From positions 15,360 to 79,359 of the forward strand of contig DDFC01000017.1 of the NCBI GenBank assembly GCA_002336895.1: DNA of 64,000 nt. The letters are read 5' to 3'. The position numbers and the translations under genes were made by a program. The stretch comes from Verrucomicrobiaceae bacterium UBA1938. GTDB taxonomy: Bacteria; Verrucomicrobiota; Verrucomicrobiia; Verrucomicrobiales; Verrucomicrobiaceae. Positions 37,593 through 46,484 of this stretch are shown here, piece by piece. Under the pieces are notes generated by a model. That model saw nothing but the letters and a program-made list of their open reading frames with translations, had not been told where the DNA came from and made no database searches. Within the stretch, counting starts at the first letter, position 1; the number at the start of each line of letters is the position of its first letter.

Positions 37593-38122
37593 GACGCTAC
37601 CTCCTGTGTCAGTGCACGCCGTATGCAGTCCAGCAGCATGCGGCGCATGCGGTGAAGCCACTGGTAAAATCCGGGCACGCTGCGTCCGCTGCCCAGCGCC
37701 ACAGTCTGGATGCTGGACTCCGGCTGGTAGGCCTGCATGAGGAGGCCGCGCTGATCTGCAGGTACCTTTTGCATGCAGTGCTCCAGAGCTTCGCGCTGGC
37801 GCTCCAGCAGGGGCTCTATGGCGGTGGTTTCCTCGGCGATCTTGGTGATGACTTCTTCGTCAAGAACGAGTCGGTCGCGTCCGCGATCCCGCAGCCAGGC
37901 GAGCACCTCGTAGCGTGCCACGCCAAAGGCCCAGGGTTTGAAATCGGCATCCTCTTCCAAGGTGTCAAACTTCTCCCATAGCACCACGCTGATCTCCTGC
38001 ATCACATCGTCCGCATCTGCACACGCAGGCACCAGCCGGCGCACGTGGGCGCGGATGGCGGGCTCGTGCGCGGTAAAGCTGCGCAGGAAGCGGCGGTGGC
38101 GTTCGGTTTCGGCGGGAGACAT
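37589..38122 (-). CDS. ECF RNA polymerase sigma factor (module 2)
   Basis: A 177-residue ECF sigma factor: region 2 RAHVRRLVPACADADDVMQEISVVLWEKFDTLEEDADFKPWAFGVARYEVLAWLRD and region 4 CMQKVPADQRGLLMQAYQPESSIQTVALGSGRSVPGFYQWLHRMRRMLLDCI. It is of the planctomycete-type group seen with FecR-LamG partners. First gene of the operon 38122 to 31754, so it probably controls its own operon with the PSD1-type and DUF1501 genes. Confidence 0.92.
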   Translation of the reverse strand: MSPAETERHRRFLRSFTAHEPAIRAHVRRLVPACADADDVMQEISVVLWEKFDTLEEDADFKPWAFGVARYEVLAWLRDRGRDRLVLDEEVITKIAEETTAIEPLLERQREALEHCMQKVPADQRGLLMQAYQPESSIQTVALGSGRSVPGFYQWLHRMRRMLLDCIRRALTQEVAS

Positions 38123-38194
38123 GCGGAGTCATCCTCTTATCTCCGCCGGGAGGCGGCTTTTTACGCGCGAGCTTAAAATTTTATGAGAAGAGGA

Positions 38195-39469
38195 TCAGCG
38201 GCCCTTCCTCGCTAGCCGGGAGCAGAGCTGCATAAGCCGGGCCGCGCTTTGCCCCCACGAGAAGTCTGCCGAGGCTCGCTCGCGGGCGTTTTCAGCTATC
38301 TGCTTTCGTAGTCCGCTGTCCTGCAGCATGCGGACAATGGCGGCGCTCAGTGCTTTGGCGTCATCCGCCAGCAGCACCTCATGGCCATCCCGCAGATTGA
38401 GGCCTTCGGCACCCAGTGTGGTGCTCACCACGGGCACTCCAGCGGCCATTGATTCCAAAATCTTATGGCGAACCCCGCTCCCCGCCCGCAGCGGCACCAC
38501 CTGCAGGGCGCACTCCTGCAGCAGCGGCTGAACATCCGGAACCGTGCCTGTGACCTCAATCCTGCCTTCTGCTGCTGCGATGCGGTGGAATGACTCCGGC
38601 GGCTCTCTGCCAATGATGCGAAAGCGCACTCCGGGCATGGTGCGCCAGATGAGCGGCAGCACCTCCTGTATAAACCAATGCGCGCCGTCGACATTTGGCG
38701 GCCAGTTCATGGCCCCGACAAATGCCAGGCAGGGTGCTTCGTCCTGCCGGACCACAGCCGCCGGGAGACTACCTGCGCTGAGATTGATTCCAGGCAGCAC
38801 CGTGCCGAGGACGTTGCCCAGTCTGTAATGCTGGCGGTGAAAGTCCGCGTCGGGTTCTGAGATGGTGGTGACGCCGTCAAAGAGAGCGCAGAGCTCGGGT
38901 TCGCGTCTCTGCAGCCGGCGCGTCATCTCATGATAAAAGAGCAGGGTGAAGGGATTGCGCTGCAGCCTGGTGATTCCCTTCCAGATATTCGCCTCCACAT
39001 TGTGCTGCAGCAGGATGGCGGGGGAGTTGCGCTCTTCCGCCCATCCCTCAAAAGCCGTGGCGATCATCAGACCGTCTGCGATGACGAGGTCGTAATTTCC
39101 ACGGGTCACGACCTCACGCACATGCTGGCTGAACCCGGGACTGTGAAACATGGAGAGTGCAAAGGATTCACGGGAGGCGAAGAGATTGAGCAGGATGGGG
39201 CCGATGAAGCTGAAGAACCTGCGAGGAGTCCACACCGGCAGCAGCTTGGAAAAGTAGCGCTCCAGCTTATGGGCATAGGGCGGCCCGGCCGCATCACTGT
39301 TTTCTCCCGAGCGATGCAGCTCCAGCACATGCACTTCGCAGGACTTCATCAGCTGGACCAGAAGATGGTAGGAGTAGATGGCACCGCCGTAATTGAGCGG
39401 ATGGCAGCCTCGAAGGCGCACCCAGAGGACTTTCAGAGAGCCCTGCGGCTGGTTGTTTTCCGGAATCAT
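38195..39469 (-). CDS. GT4-type glycosyltransferase
   Basis: A 424-residue family 1/GT4-like glycosyltransferase. N-terminal glycine-rich region RLRGCHPLNYGGAIYSYHLLVQLM; the C-terminal half has FVGAMNWPPNVDGAHWFIQEVLPLI, RFRIIGREPP, EVTGTVPDVQPLLQECALQVVPLRAGSGVRHKILESMAAGVPVVSTTLGAEGL, with the donor-binding Glu-rich motif. It transfers a sugar from a nucleotide donor; acceptor unknown. It is divergent from a methyltransferase gene across an AT-rich region and has no glycan cluster around it. Confidence 0.92.
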   Translation of the reverse strand: MIPENNQPQGSLKVLWVRLRGCHPLNYGGAIYSYHLLVQLMKSCEVHVLELHRSGENSDAAGPPYAHKLERYFSKLLPVWTPRRFFSFIGPILLNLFASRESFALSMFHSPGFSQHVREVVTRGNYDLVIADGLMIATAFEGWAEERNSPAILLQHNVEANIWKGITRLQRNPFTLLFYHEMTRRLQRREPELCALFDGVTTISEPDADFHRQHYRLGNVLGTVLPGINLSAGSLPAAVVRQDEAPCLAFVGAMNWPPNVDGAHWFIQEVLPLIWRTMPGVRFRIIGREPPESFHRIAAAEGRIEVTGTVPDVQPLLQECALQVVPLRAGSGVRHKILESMAAGVPVVSTTLGAEGLNLRDGHEVLLADDAKALSAAIVRMLQDSGLRKQIAENARERASADFSWGQSAARLMQLCSRLARKGR

Positions 39470-39614
39470 TAATTTTTAATAAATATACTATAATCACAAT
39501 ATTTAAACAGCCCGTAGAAATGGCATCTCCATAATTTTTTACTTTCGGGATGATCTGGGAAGACTTATTTTAAAAATATCTAAGTTTCTGAGTTTCAACC
39601 TGTCTCCTCTGCGC

Positions 39615-40562
39615 ATGCCGCCCATCCTCCTCCAAGAAGGCTACTCTGTTCGTAAGAATGAGTTTGCGCCGTTGATCGAGTGTGATGATCTGCTGCGCGA
39701 ACTCATCGCCTGTGGCGGGCCCATGCCGAGTGATTACGCACATATGAACCGTGCGCTGAGGCACCTCGGGGATGCGGTGAAGGCCGGGGTGATAGCACGG
39801 GAAGATGTGCTGGCCTATGCGCAGGACATCACCAGCCGCCATCTGGAGGGCACCATGCAGGCCCGGGCGCTGGGCAAGAAGTACGGCTACAGCGGTGATT
39901 TTGAGATCATTGAGGCCATCTACACGATGCAGATCGCGCAGGAGCCGCATCTGAGGCGCTGGGATCTCTACTTTCACTCCCAAGCGGCGCCGAATGCGGT
40001 GCGCAATCGCAAGGCCTACTTTCACCAGCTTCTGCACTCCCACTCCGCCGGGCGTTCCCGGACGCCCCTGAACGTGCTGAATGTGGCCAGCGGCCCGGCC
40101 CGGGATGTGCGCGAGTGGGTGCTGGACAATCCTGAGTGCGAGGTGTTTTTCGACTGCGTGGACGCCGAGGCGCATGCCATCGAGCGGGCTAAAAAGCTGT
40201 GTGCACCGTTTGGAAAGCGGGTGGAGTTTTACCACCGCAATGTGCTGCGCTTTCTGCCCACCAAGGGGTATGAGCTGGTGTGGTCAGCCGGTCTGTTCGA
40301 CTACCTCACAGACCGCACGTTTGTCTTTCTGCTCAAGGCGCTCATGGCAGTGACCAAGCGGGGCGGGGAGGTGGTGGTGGGGAATTTCTCCGACCACAAC
40401 CCCAGCCGCGACTACATGGAACTGCTGGGAGACTGGGTGCTGCACCACCGCACCCGCGATCAACTGCGCGCCCTGGCCCTGGAGGCCGGAGCAGCGGCGG
40501 ATTCGATCGAGGTGATGTGGGAGCCGGAGGGCGTGAATCTGTTTTTGCACATCCGACGGTAG
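39615..40562 (+). CDS. SAM-dependent methyltransferase, possibly 3-hydroxypalmitate methyl ester synthesis type
   Basis: A 315-residue protein with an N-terminal helical domain (MNRALRHLGDAVKAGVIAREDVLAYAQDITSRHLEGTM) and a class I methyltransferase domain (LNVLNVASGPARDVREWVL, DCVDAEAHAIERAKKL, VWSAGLFDYLTDRTFVFLLKALMAVTKRGGEVVVGNFSDHNPSRDYMELLGDW). The motif GKKYGYSGDFEIIEAIYT is like proteins annotated for extracellular factor (3-hydroxypalmitic acid methyl ester) biosynthesis. That name rests on memory of the family and is a weak functional call; some homologues only share the fold. The 145 bp upstream is AT-rich and shared with the divergent glycosyltransferase. Confidence 0.75.
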   Translation: MPPILLQEGYSVRKNEFAPLIECDDLLRELIACGGPMPSDYAHMNRALRHLGDAVKAGVIAREDVLAYAQDITSRHLEGTMQARALGKKYGYSGDFEIIEAIYTMQIAQEPHLRRWDLYFHSQAAPNAVRNRKAYFHQLLHSHSAGRSRTPLNVLNVASGPARDVREWVLDNPECEVFFDCVDAEAHAIERAKKLCAPFGKRVEFYHRNVLRFLPTKGYELVWSAGLFDYLTDRTFVFLLKALMAVTKRGGEVVVGNFSDHNPSRDYMELLGDWVLHHRTRDQLRALALEAGAAADSIEVMWEPEGVNLFLHIRR

Positions 40563-40585
40563 GCGGGGGGCTTGAACATCCTCTG

Positions 40586-41314
40586 TCAACGCCGGGGCGC
40601 AGATATGGCGGGAACCGCACTTTTTTGCGGAGGGTTGCTTCTCTGCCCCGGAGGAAACAACAGTGCGGTAATCATGAGGCCCAGATAGAGCGAAAACCAG
40701 GCAATCAATCCATTCCTGCGGCAGCGCTCCAGCTTGTCTTCTGTTGATTGATTGTACCGGGGGCGAGAGCCTCCTTCCGCTGTGCGTCTCATCCTATTTG
40801 ACTGGATAAACAAGAGACTGAAGGGCCCCAGACACGTGGTGGCCAGCAGGAAGACAGCGGGCGTGTATTTGGAGCAGGCGCCGTCAGGCGGGTAGCTGAC
40901 GCCCCGTGCTGCCAGGACCTGGGCAGCGATGCCGAGAGCAGCCTCCTCCCAGGGCTCTTTCCAGATGGCACGGAAGTCCAGAAGCCTGACGAGCTGCTCC
41001 GTGCTACGCTGCTCGAGGTACTGCCTTTCGTCTGCCCAGCGTTCTGCGGACGCCAGCCTGGAGCCGAGTGCCGCGAGCGCGCGCTCAGCATCCTGAGGTT
41101 TTACGATCAGCTTCAGGCCCTCATGCCATTCTCCGAAGAAGCGCCGGAGCACATCCGCCCTCGATCCGCCATGAAACATTTCAAAGGTGATGCCAAGCTC
41201 CTGCAACGTTTCACCGATGAAGCGCCCATCCTCTTCAGAATCAATTTCACCAAGGATGGTGAACCCCGCACTATGGGTGTGCCGGGCATCTTCTTCGTGT
41301 CTGTGCTTATCCAT
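40586..41314 (-). CDS. Membrane protein of unknown function with DUF2007-like N-terminus
   Basis: A 242-residue protein. The first 80 residues (ILGEIDSEEDGRFIGETLQELGITFEMFHGGSR..GLKLIVKPQDAERALAAL) look like the small signal-transducing DUF2007 domain, which has a pattern of deduced sequence change between an ancestral pair. Two membrane segments follow (YTPAVFLLATTCLGPFSLLFIQ and NGLIAWFSLYLGLMITALLF). No catalytic motif is seen. It ends 24 bp from the convergent methyltransferase gene. Confidence 0.65.
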   Translation of the reverse strand: MDKHRHEEDARHTHSAGFTILGEIDSEEDGRFIGETLQELGITFEMFHGGSRADVLRRFFGEWHEGLKLIVKPQDAERALAALGSRLASAERWADERQYLEQRSTEQLVRLLDFRAIWKEPWEEAALGIAAQVLAARGVSYPPDGACSKYTPAVFLLATTCLGPFSLLFIQSNRMRRTAEGGSRPRYNQSTEDKLERCRRNGLIAWFSLYLGLMITALLFPPGQRSNPPQKSAVPAISAPRR

Positions 41315-41458
41315 GAAGTGTGTGAATCTCCGTTGGCGGGGCGAGGCTGCATGCGCCAGGCATCGCAGCTCTCAGGCGCAGATAATGCGGGGCATGAAAT
41401 TCAGTCAAGCGTGAGCAAAGGGGATGGGCATCCAGGCCGGCATTTGCGAGAGATCGCA

Positions 41459-41854
41459 TCAGCGGGTGTCGCGCGGCTCCGAAAGCACCCCCGTGGCTTC
41501 ATTCACATCGCACTTGAAATCTCCTCTATTGCTGGCCAGGACCACGATCAGGTGCTCGCGCTCGTACAAGAAGTAGTAGAACACTGTTCCCTCTTCGGGC
41601 GGGAAGGGATTTTTCAACTCGGCACGTGTTGAGCCATCGGCATTGAAAATCAGGGCATGGTCATCCCAGTTGGTGCCTTCCAGCACCACGGCGATGCCCG
41701 CTGAGTGCAGTGTCAGCGCGTGCTTCACCTCTCGCTGAAATTCCAGATGTTGAGGCGCTCCGGCTGCCTGCCATGAAAGGACAGGGCCGGACCACTTAAA
41801 GCCGGTGATGGCATCAGGCATCAGCGATATTTTGGGTGGAACATGAGTATTCAA
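41459..41854 (-). CDS. Small protein of unknown function (TTG start)
   Basis: A 131-residue beta-rich, soluble-looking protein with no signal peptide and no family I recognise. The frame starts with TTG at 41854, whose last bases overlap the TGA of the preceding gene (TTGA), which favours this start by coupling; the next in-frame ATG is at 41821. The region between it and the gene at 41314 (about 145 bp) shows nothing. Confidence 0.55.
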   Translation of the reverse strand: MNTHVPPKISLMPDAITGFKWSGPVLSWQAAGAPQHLEFQREVKHALTLHSAGIAVVLEGTNWDDHALIFNADGSTRAELKNPFPPEEGTVFYYFLYEREHLIVVLASNRGDFKCDVNEATGVLSEPRDTR

Positions 41855-42414
41855 TTCAGCGGGTAGGCCTTGAGGTCGGTCAGAAGGAACTCAAGGCGCT
41901 GCTCAGGAGTGAATGCGACGAATTTCTCTAATGCCTGATCGTCCATGGCGGCGACACGTTTCCAGTTCCATGTCAGGAACCCGTTCAGGCTGGTGCCCAG
42001 CCCCGCAATGAGTTGTGCGACCTGCTCTTTGCTCACCCGCGAGCGAAAGCCTTCGGCAGAAAGAGTGTGTGCAAAGACAAGCATGATTCCTGCCTTGTAG
42101 TACTCGCCGGCGGCCAGCTTGCTAAGCCACTGGGTCTCTACCTCGTCAAGTAGCACGGCTTCAGAGTATCGCGCTCGTACGATGTGAACCATCTCGCTTC
42201 TCTTGAAGCAACGCGATGCCGCCACCTCAACGAGGCTCGCTTTGCGCAGAAAGGGGAAGTTGATGATGACCTTTGCTGCCGCAGCTCTCTGTGAAGGCTG
42301 TCCGCTGCCGCTATAGAGATCAGCCAGCTCGCCTGACCACCAGTAGATGGCTCCCAGCAGCAGCGAAGCCATGAGTCCAAGAATAATGGAAAAGAAATGC
42401 CGTTTTGTTTTCAT
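41851..42414 (-). CDS. Membrane-anchored protein of unknown function
   Basis: A 187-residue protein with an N-terminal membrane helix (FFSIILGLMASLLLGAIYWW) and a helical soluble part without recognisable motifs. ATG 42414 was chosen because the membrane segment follows directly. It probably forms a two-gene unit with the downstream TTG-start gene. No function can be assigned. Confidence 0.6.
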   Translation of the reverse strand: MKTKRHFFSIILGLMASLLLGAIYWWSGELADLYSGSGQPSQRAAAAKVIINFPFLRKASLVEVAASRCFKRSEMVHIVRARYSEAVLLDEVETQWLSKLAAGEYYKAGIMLVFAHTLSAEGFRSRVSKEQVAQLIAGLGTSLNGFLTWNWKRVAAMDDQALEKFVAFTPEQRLEFLLTDLKAYPLN

Positions 42415-42482
42415 CAGGGCATGGGGAGAATTGGGGCTGCTGACTCCGAAGCATGCCGCATCCGCGCCTCGAAAGTCAATCT

Positions 42483-43142
42483 TCAAGAAGCCAGCGGCAT
42501 CCACACACCTGCCCCCCACTCCAGATACTCCGTTCCGCGAAACTGTTTCTTGTAATCATACACGCTCGGCTCACGCGTGGCATAGCCAGTGTAAAGCCAG
42601 CGCAGCCCTGCTTTCTGGCAGTGTTGGATTTCCAGCAGCAGCGTGAGGGTGCCGAGGCTGCGCTTTGAGTGCTCGGGTTCAAAGAAGGCATACACGCTGG
42701 AGGCGGCCTGCTGGCCGACATCGAAGAAGCTGGCGGCGATGAGGCGGGGGCCGTCGAAGACGCGGATCATGCGGCAGTCGCAGGGGCCGTGGGCGGGATC
42801 AGGGCCGAGGAAGGTTTCCAGAGTGTCCGGGATGTTGTGGGTGAAGCGCTGCTTGTGCCGCTGGAAGAGGGCGCGGAGGTCGGAGCCAATGGCGGCGGGG
42901 GCGATCTCGAAGCGCAGGTCGGCGTTTTTGTTGAGCACCCGGCGCTGGCTTTTGCTGAAAGTGCAGGAGGCCAGGGAGATGCGCAGCGGGGTGATGGTCT
43001 GCAGCCCGCCCTCCGGGTCCGGCTGGGTGCTGTAGCGGAAGAAGTACCGGCCAAAATGACGCCAGCCCGCCGCCCACACCTGGTCCATGACTTCCGCAGG
43101 AACGGAATCGCAAATGAATGCATCGTCGAGGACTGGCGTCAT
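42483..43142 (-). CDS. Arginyl/leucyl-tRNA-protein transferase family protein (N-end rule)
   Basis: A 219-residue GNAT-fold protein of the aminoacyl-tRNA-protein transferase family. Family features: AGWRHFGRYFFRYS, LRISLASCTFSKSQRRVLNKNADL, LFQRHKQRFTHNIPDTLETFL, IAASFFDVGQQAASSVYAFFEPEHSKRSLGTLTLLLEI and LYTGYATREPSVYDYKKQF. The product would add Leu or Arg to protein N-termini and mark them for ClpS/ClpAP breakdown. Compared with E. coli-type Bpt (about 235 residues) it is slightly short and lacks the usual N-terminal Cys pair region; substrate choice is open. Confidence 0.8.
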   Translation of the reverse strand: MTPVLDDAFICDSVPAEVMDQVWAAGWRHFGRYFFRYSTQPDPEGGLQTITPLRISLASCTFSKSQRRVLNKNADLRFEIAPAAIGSDLRALFQRHKQRFTHNIPDTLETFLGPDPAHGPCDCRMIRVFDGPRLIAASFFDVGQQAASSVYAFFEPEHSKRSLGTLTLLLEIQHCQKAGLRWLYTGYATREPSVYDYKKQFRGTEYLEWGAGVWMPLAS

Positions 43143-43224
43143 AGGTGGGTCTTAATAATCCAGACCCGCAGATTGACAATCCCGTCCGTACCCGCACACT
43201 CCGCCAACGGCCCCCCACACGCCC

Positions 43225-44949
43225 ATGAACCTCCTCCAGCGCATCGAACGCGTTTTCTTCTGGCTCTCCTCAGCCTCGTCCGACAACCTCGATGACTGCC
43301 CGGCATGGGAGCGGCGTAAGTATGTGGCCTTTGGCGCCACGGTGCTGGTGCCTTCCACCTTTGCCATCATCGCCTGTGCGTATGCGTTGAGCACGCTCAC
43401 GGACAACTGGCTGGTCATTGCCCCAGTCTCACTGGTGTGGTCCTTCATCATCCTGACGGTGGACCGTGCGCTGCTGGCTACCTACCGCGCCTACCAGTCC
43501 ATTTTTCGCAAGGCGGCGCAGTTCTCGCTGCGCATGGTGGTGGCGGCGCTCATGGGCATCACGATTTCCCATCCGCTGACGCTGCTGCTGTTCAAGGACA
43601 CGATCACCTCCGTGGTGGAAAAGCACCGCCAGGGCGAGATCGAGGCCGCGCGTGAAACCGCCAAGCAGCAGAAGGCCGCCGTGGAGGAGCGGCTGGCCAC
43701 GCTGGAGACAGACATCGCCAAGCAGCGCGAGAACTGGAACGCGACCTTCAATGCCAAGTTCCTCGATGAGAATGGCAAGCCCGTGGAAAAGCCGCTGACT
43801 GCGGATGAAAAAGCTGCCAAGGCCGAACGCGAAGGCAAGATCGCCGATGCGGTGGCCCCGGGCAAGGAACGCCTGACCAAGCTGGACACCGAGATGGCCA
43901 AGCTGAGCCAGGACTACCAGAAGATCGCCGAAGAGCTGAATCACTGGCAGTCGGAATTTGAGCGCGAGGTGAACGGCCAGCGCAGCGGCATCGTGGGCCT
44001 GGGGCCGCGCGCCAAGAGCATTCAGGAAGACCAGCTCACCTGGCGTCGTGCGGAGTCCGCCCGCCTCAGCGGTGTGCTGGACACGATGACCAAGAACCGC
44101 GTGGCGCTGGTGGCGGAGATCAAGGCCGCCGAGGATGGTGTGAACGCCGCACTGGACGCGAAGGCGCTGGAAGAAGCCGCACGCAACAAAGCAGAGCAGG
44201 ACCGCATTTCCGCGCTGAAGCAGAAGGTGCAGACCGAGCAGGCGGACCAGTTTGTCTCCCAGCAAAACGCCATCCGCGAAACGCTCAAGGCGCAGATTGA
44301 TGCGCTGCTGCTGCAGCAGAAAAACCTGCACGCGGAGATCGCCCAGCTGATCAAGGACGAGGACACGCGCATCTCCGGCATCCGCGCCGAGCCGCGCCGG
44401 GACATCCTGACGCAGACGCTGGCGCTGCACGAACTCTTTGAGCAGGGCGCTGAGGGCGGCACCTTTGCGCTGGTGGCGTATCTGGTGCTGACGATGCTCT
44501 TCATGCTGGTGGACACCATTCCGCTGATCGTGAAATTCTTCTCCAAGCCCGGCCCCTACGACACCCTGCTGGACCGCGAGGAGCGTCTCTATGATGGCGA
44601 GCGCAAGGCCTACCTGGAGGGCTTCAGCCGCCAGATGAAGGAGCTGAGCGAGAGCAAGGTGCTGAACCTCACGCGCAACAAGCCGCTGGAGCGCGCCCTC
44701 GTCACCGGCGTGGACGGCGCACGCTCGGCCAAGGAATTCCTTGTCTATCTCATGGATCTTGAGCGTGAGTTTGAGGAGAAAAACCGCGTGGCCCGCGAGC
44801 TGGCCGCCAAGAGCGGTGTCAGCCACACGGCGGAGGTGCTGGAGGAGATGTCCCGCAATTTCTACGCCGACCTGCGCGAGCGCATGCAGACCTACTTCAG
44901 CGACGAAGACCGCCGCCGCCGGACGACACCTGCCACGGGCAGGGCGTAG
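43225..44949 (+). CDS. DUF4407 membrane protein with coiled coil
   Basis: A 574-residue protein that fits DUF4407: N-terminal ERVFFWLSSASSDNLDDCPAWERRKYVAFGATVLVPSTFAIIACAYALS with a first helix pair, two more helices to residue about 130 (FSLRMVVAALMGITISHPLTLLLF), a long coiled coil (about residues 135-385), and a final helix (FALVAYLVLTMLFMLVDTIPLIVKFF). Members occur in many phyla; function unknown. It stands alone between the N-end transferase (divergent) and the DUF1501 gene. Confidence 0.85.
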   Translation: MNLLQRIERVFFWLSSASSDNLDDCPAWERRKYVAFGATVLVPSTFAIIACAYALSTLTDNWLVIAPVSLVWSFIILTVDRALLATYRAYQSIFRKAAQFSLRMVVAALMGITISHPLTLLLFKDTITSVVEKHRQGEIEAARETAKQQKAAVEERLATLETDIAKQRENWNATFNAKFLDENGKPVEKPLTADEKAAKAEREGKIADAVAPGKERLTKLDTEMAKLSQDYQKIAEELNHWQSEFEREVNGQRSGIVGLGPRAKSIQEDQLTWRRAESARLSGVLDTMTKNRVALVAEIKAAEDGVNAALDAKALEEAARNKAEQDRISALKQKVQTEQADQFVSQQNAIRETLKAQIDALLLQQKNLHAEIAQLIKDEDTRISGIRAEPRRDILTQTLALHELFEQGAEGGTFALVAYLVLTMLFMLVDTIPLIVKFFSKPGPYDTLLDREERLYDGERKAYLEGFSRQMKELSESKVLNLTRNKPLERALVTGVDGARSAKEFLVYLMDLEREFEEKNRVARELAAKSGVSHTAEVLEEMSRNFYADLRERMQTYFSDEDRRRRTTPATGRA

Positions 44950-45003
44950 GGAGAACGATGGCCAGCAAGAGGTGGCGTGGTTTGTGCGTAGGTTTGTGCA
45001 GTG

Positions 45004-46425
45004 ATGAAACCCTCGTCTCCATTGTCGTCCTTCAGCCGCCGTGAGATGCTGCGCAGCTCCTGCGCGGGATTTGGCTATCTGGCACTGCAGGGCGTGCTGG
45101 GCCTGGAATCGGCCAAAGCGGCGGTCATTGATCCGCTGGCACCCAAGCAGCCGCATTTCCCGGCCCGGGCCAAGAGGGTGATCTTTCTCCTGATGAAGGG
45201 CGGGCCCTCTCAGGTGGACACCTTTGACCCGAAGCCGCTGCTGGACCGTGACAACGGCAAGCCGCCGCCCTTTGCGCTGCCGCGCGTGAAATTTGCCGAA
45301 ACGGGGAACCTGCTTCGCTCCCCCTGGAAATTCCGCCAGTATGGTCAGAGCGGCCTGCCGGTGAGCGATCTCTTTCCACATGTGGCCAAGCATGTGGATG
45401 ACCTGTGCGTCATCCGCTCCATGCACGGCACGAATCCGGCGCACGGCGGCGCGCTGCTAAAGCTGCATACGGGCAGCGACACCTTTGTGCGTCCGAGTCT
45501 TGGCTCGTGGGTGAGCTACGGTCTGGGCACGGAAAACTCCGATCTGCCGGCCTTCATCACCATCTGCCCCACGCTGGCTCACGGCGGTGTGAACAACTGG
45601 GGCTCCGCCTTCCTGCCAGCGCACTGCCAGGGCACACCGCTGGGAAATGCCAGCATCCCTGCCGAACAGGCGGTGGTGCGACATATTCACAACAAGATGA
45701 TCTCCACGGAGATGCAGCGTGCGCAGCTGGATCTGGTGTCGCAGATGAACCACGCGCATCTGGAACAGGCCGGGGCGAATGCGGCGCTGGAGGCGCGCAT
45801 CAACTCCTTTGAGCTGGCCTACCGCATGCAGTCCACCATGCCGGAGCTGCAGGACATCTCAGGTGAAACCGAGGCCACGCGCAAGATGTACGGCCTGGAT
45901 GACCCGGTGACGGCGAATTTCGGACGCCAGTGCCTGATGGCGCGGCGCTTTGCCGAGCGGGGCGTGCGCTTTGTGCAGGTGACGCACAGCGACAGCTTTG
46001 TGCAGTGGGACCAGCACAGCGATCTGCTCAAAGGCCACACCAAGAATGCGGCGGAGGTGGACAAGCCCATCGCCGGACTGCTGGCGGATCTGAAATCCCG
46101 TGGACTGCTGGATGACACGCTGGTGGTGTGGGGCGGTGAGTTTGGCCGTACGCCTGTGGCTCAGGGCAGCGATGGCCGTGACCACAATCCGCACGGCTTC
46201 ACCATGTGGCTGGCCGGCGGCGGTAGCAAGCCCGGCACGGCCTACGGTGCCACGGACGACTACGGCTACTACGCCGCTGTGGACAAGGTACATATTCACG
46301 ACCTGCATGCGACGATCCTGCACCTGCTGGGGCTGGATCATTTGAAACTCACCTACCGTTACGCCGGGCGCGATTTCCGCCTGACGGATGTGGCTGGTGA
46401 GGTGGTGAAGGGTGTGATGGCGTAA
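45004..46425 (+). CDS. DUF1501 protein with Tat signal (second copy)
   Basis: A 473-residue DUF1501 protein with a Tat-like signal (SRREMLRSSCAGFGYLALQGVLGL). Family blocks: RVIFLLMKGGPSQVDTFDPKPLL, DDLCVIRSMHGTNPAHGGALLKLHTG, RGVRFVQVTHSD, LLDDTLVVWGGEFGRTPVAQGSDGRDHNPHGFTMWLAGGGSKPG. It is closer to the common planctomycete form than the first copy. It converges on a DUF1549/DUF1553 gene, whereas such pairs are usually co-directional. ATG 45004 directly follows a GTG at 45001. Confidence 0.93.
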   Translation: MKPSSPLSSFSRREMLRSSCAGFGYLALQGVLGLESAKAAVIDPLAPKQPHFPARAKRVIFLLMKGGPSQVDTFDPKPLLDRDNGKPPPFALPRVKFAETGNLLRSPWKFRQYGQSGLPVSDLFPHVAKHVDDLCVIRSMHGTNPAHGGALLKLHTGSDTFVRPSLGSWVSYGLGTENSDLPAFITICPTLAHGGVNNWGSAFLPAHCQGTPLGNASIPAEQAVVRHIHNKMISTEMQRAQLDLVSQMNHAHLEQAGANAALEARINSFELAYRMQSTMPELQDISGETEATRKMYGLDDPVTANFGRQCLMARRFAERGVRFVQVTHSDSFVQWDQHSDLLKGHTKNAAEVDKPIAGLLADLKSRGLLDDTLVVWGGEFGRTPVAQGSDGRDHNPHGFTMWLAGGGSKPGTAYGATDDYGYYAAVDKVHIHDLHATILHLLGLDHLKLTYRYAGRDFRLTDVAGEVVKGVMA

Positions 46426-46431
46426 AGTAGT

Positions 46432-46479
46432 CCGGTTGCGCCGCAACCGGAAGTCCCAGACCAGTTGCGGCGCAACTGG
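46432..46479. repeat. Twin perfect hairpins between convergent genes
   Basis: CCGGTTGCGCCGCAACCGG (46432-46450) and CCAGTTGCGGCGCAACTGG (46461-46479) are two inverted repeats of 9 bp stem and one-base loop. They are variants of one motif and stand 10 bp apart, exactly between the convergent DUF1501 and DUF1553 genes. They may stop transcription from both sides, and their twin form is like REP/BIME elements. Confidence 0.7.
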
Positions 46480-46484
46480 GCAAC

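Noticed and set aside
43429..45444. Very long minus-strand open frame opposite the DUF4407 gene
   Set aside because: Antisense of high-GC coding DNA; the plus frame has membrane helices and a coiled coil fitting DUF4407.
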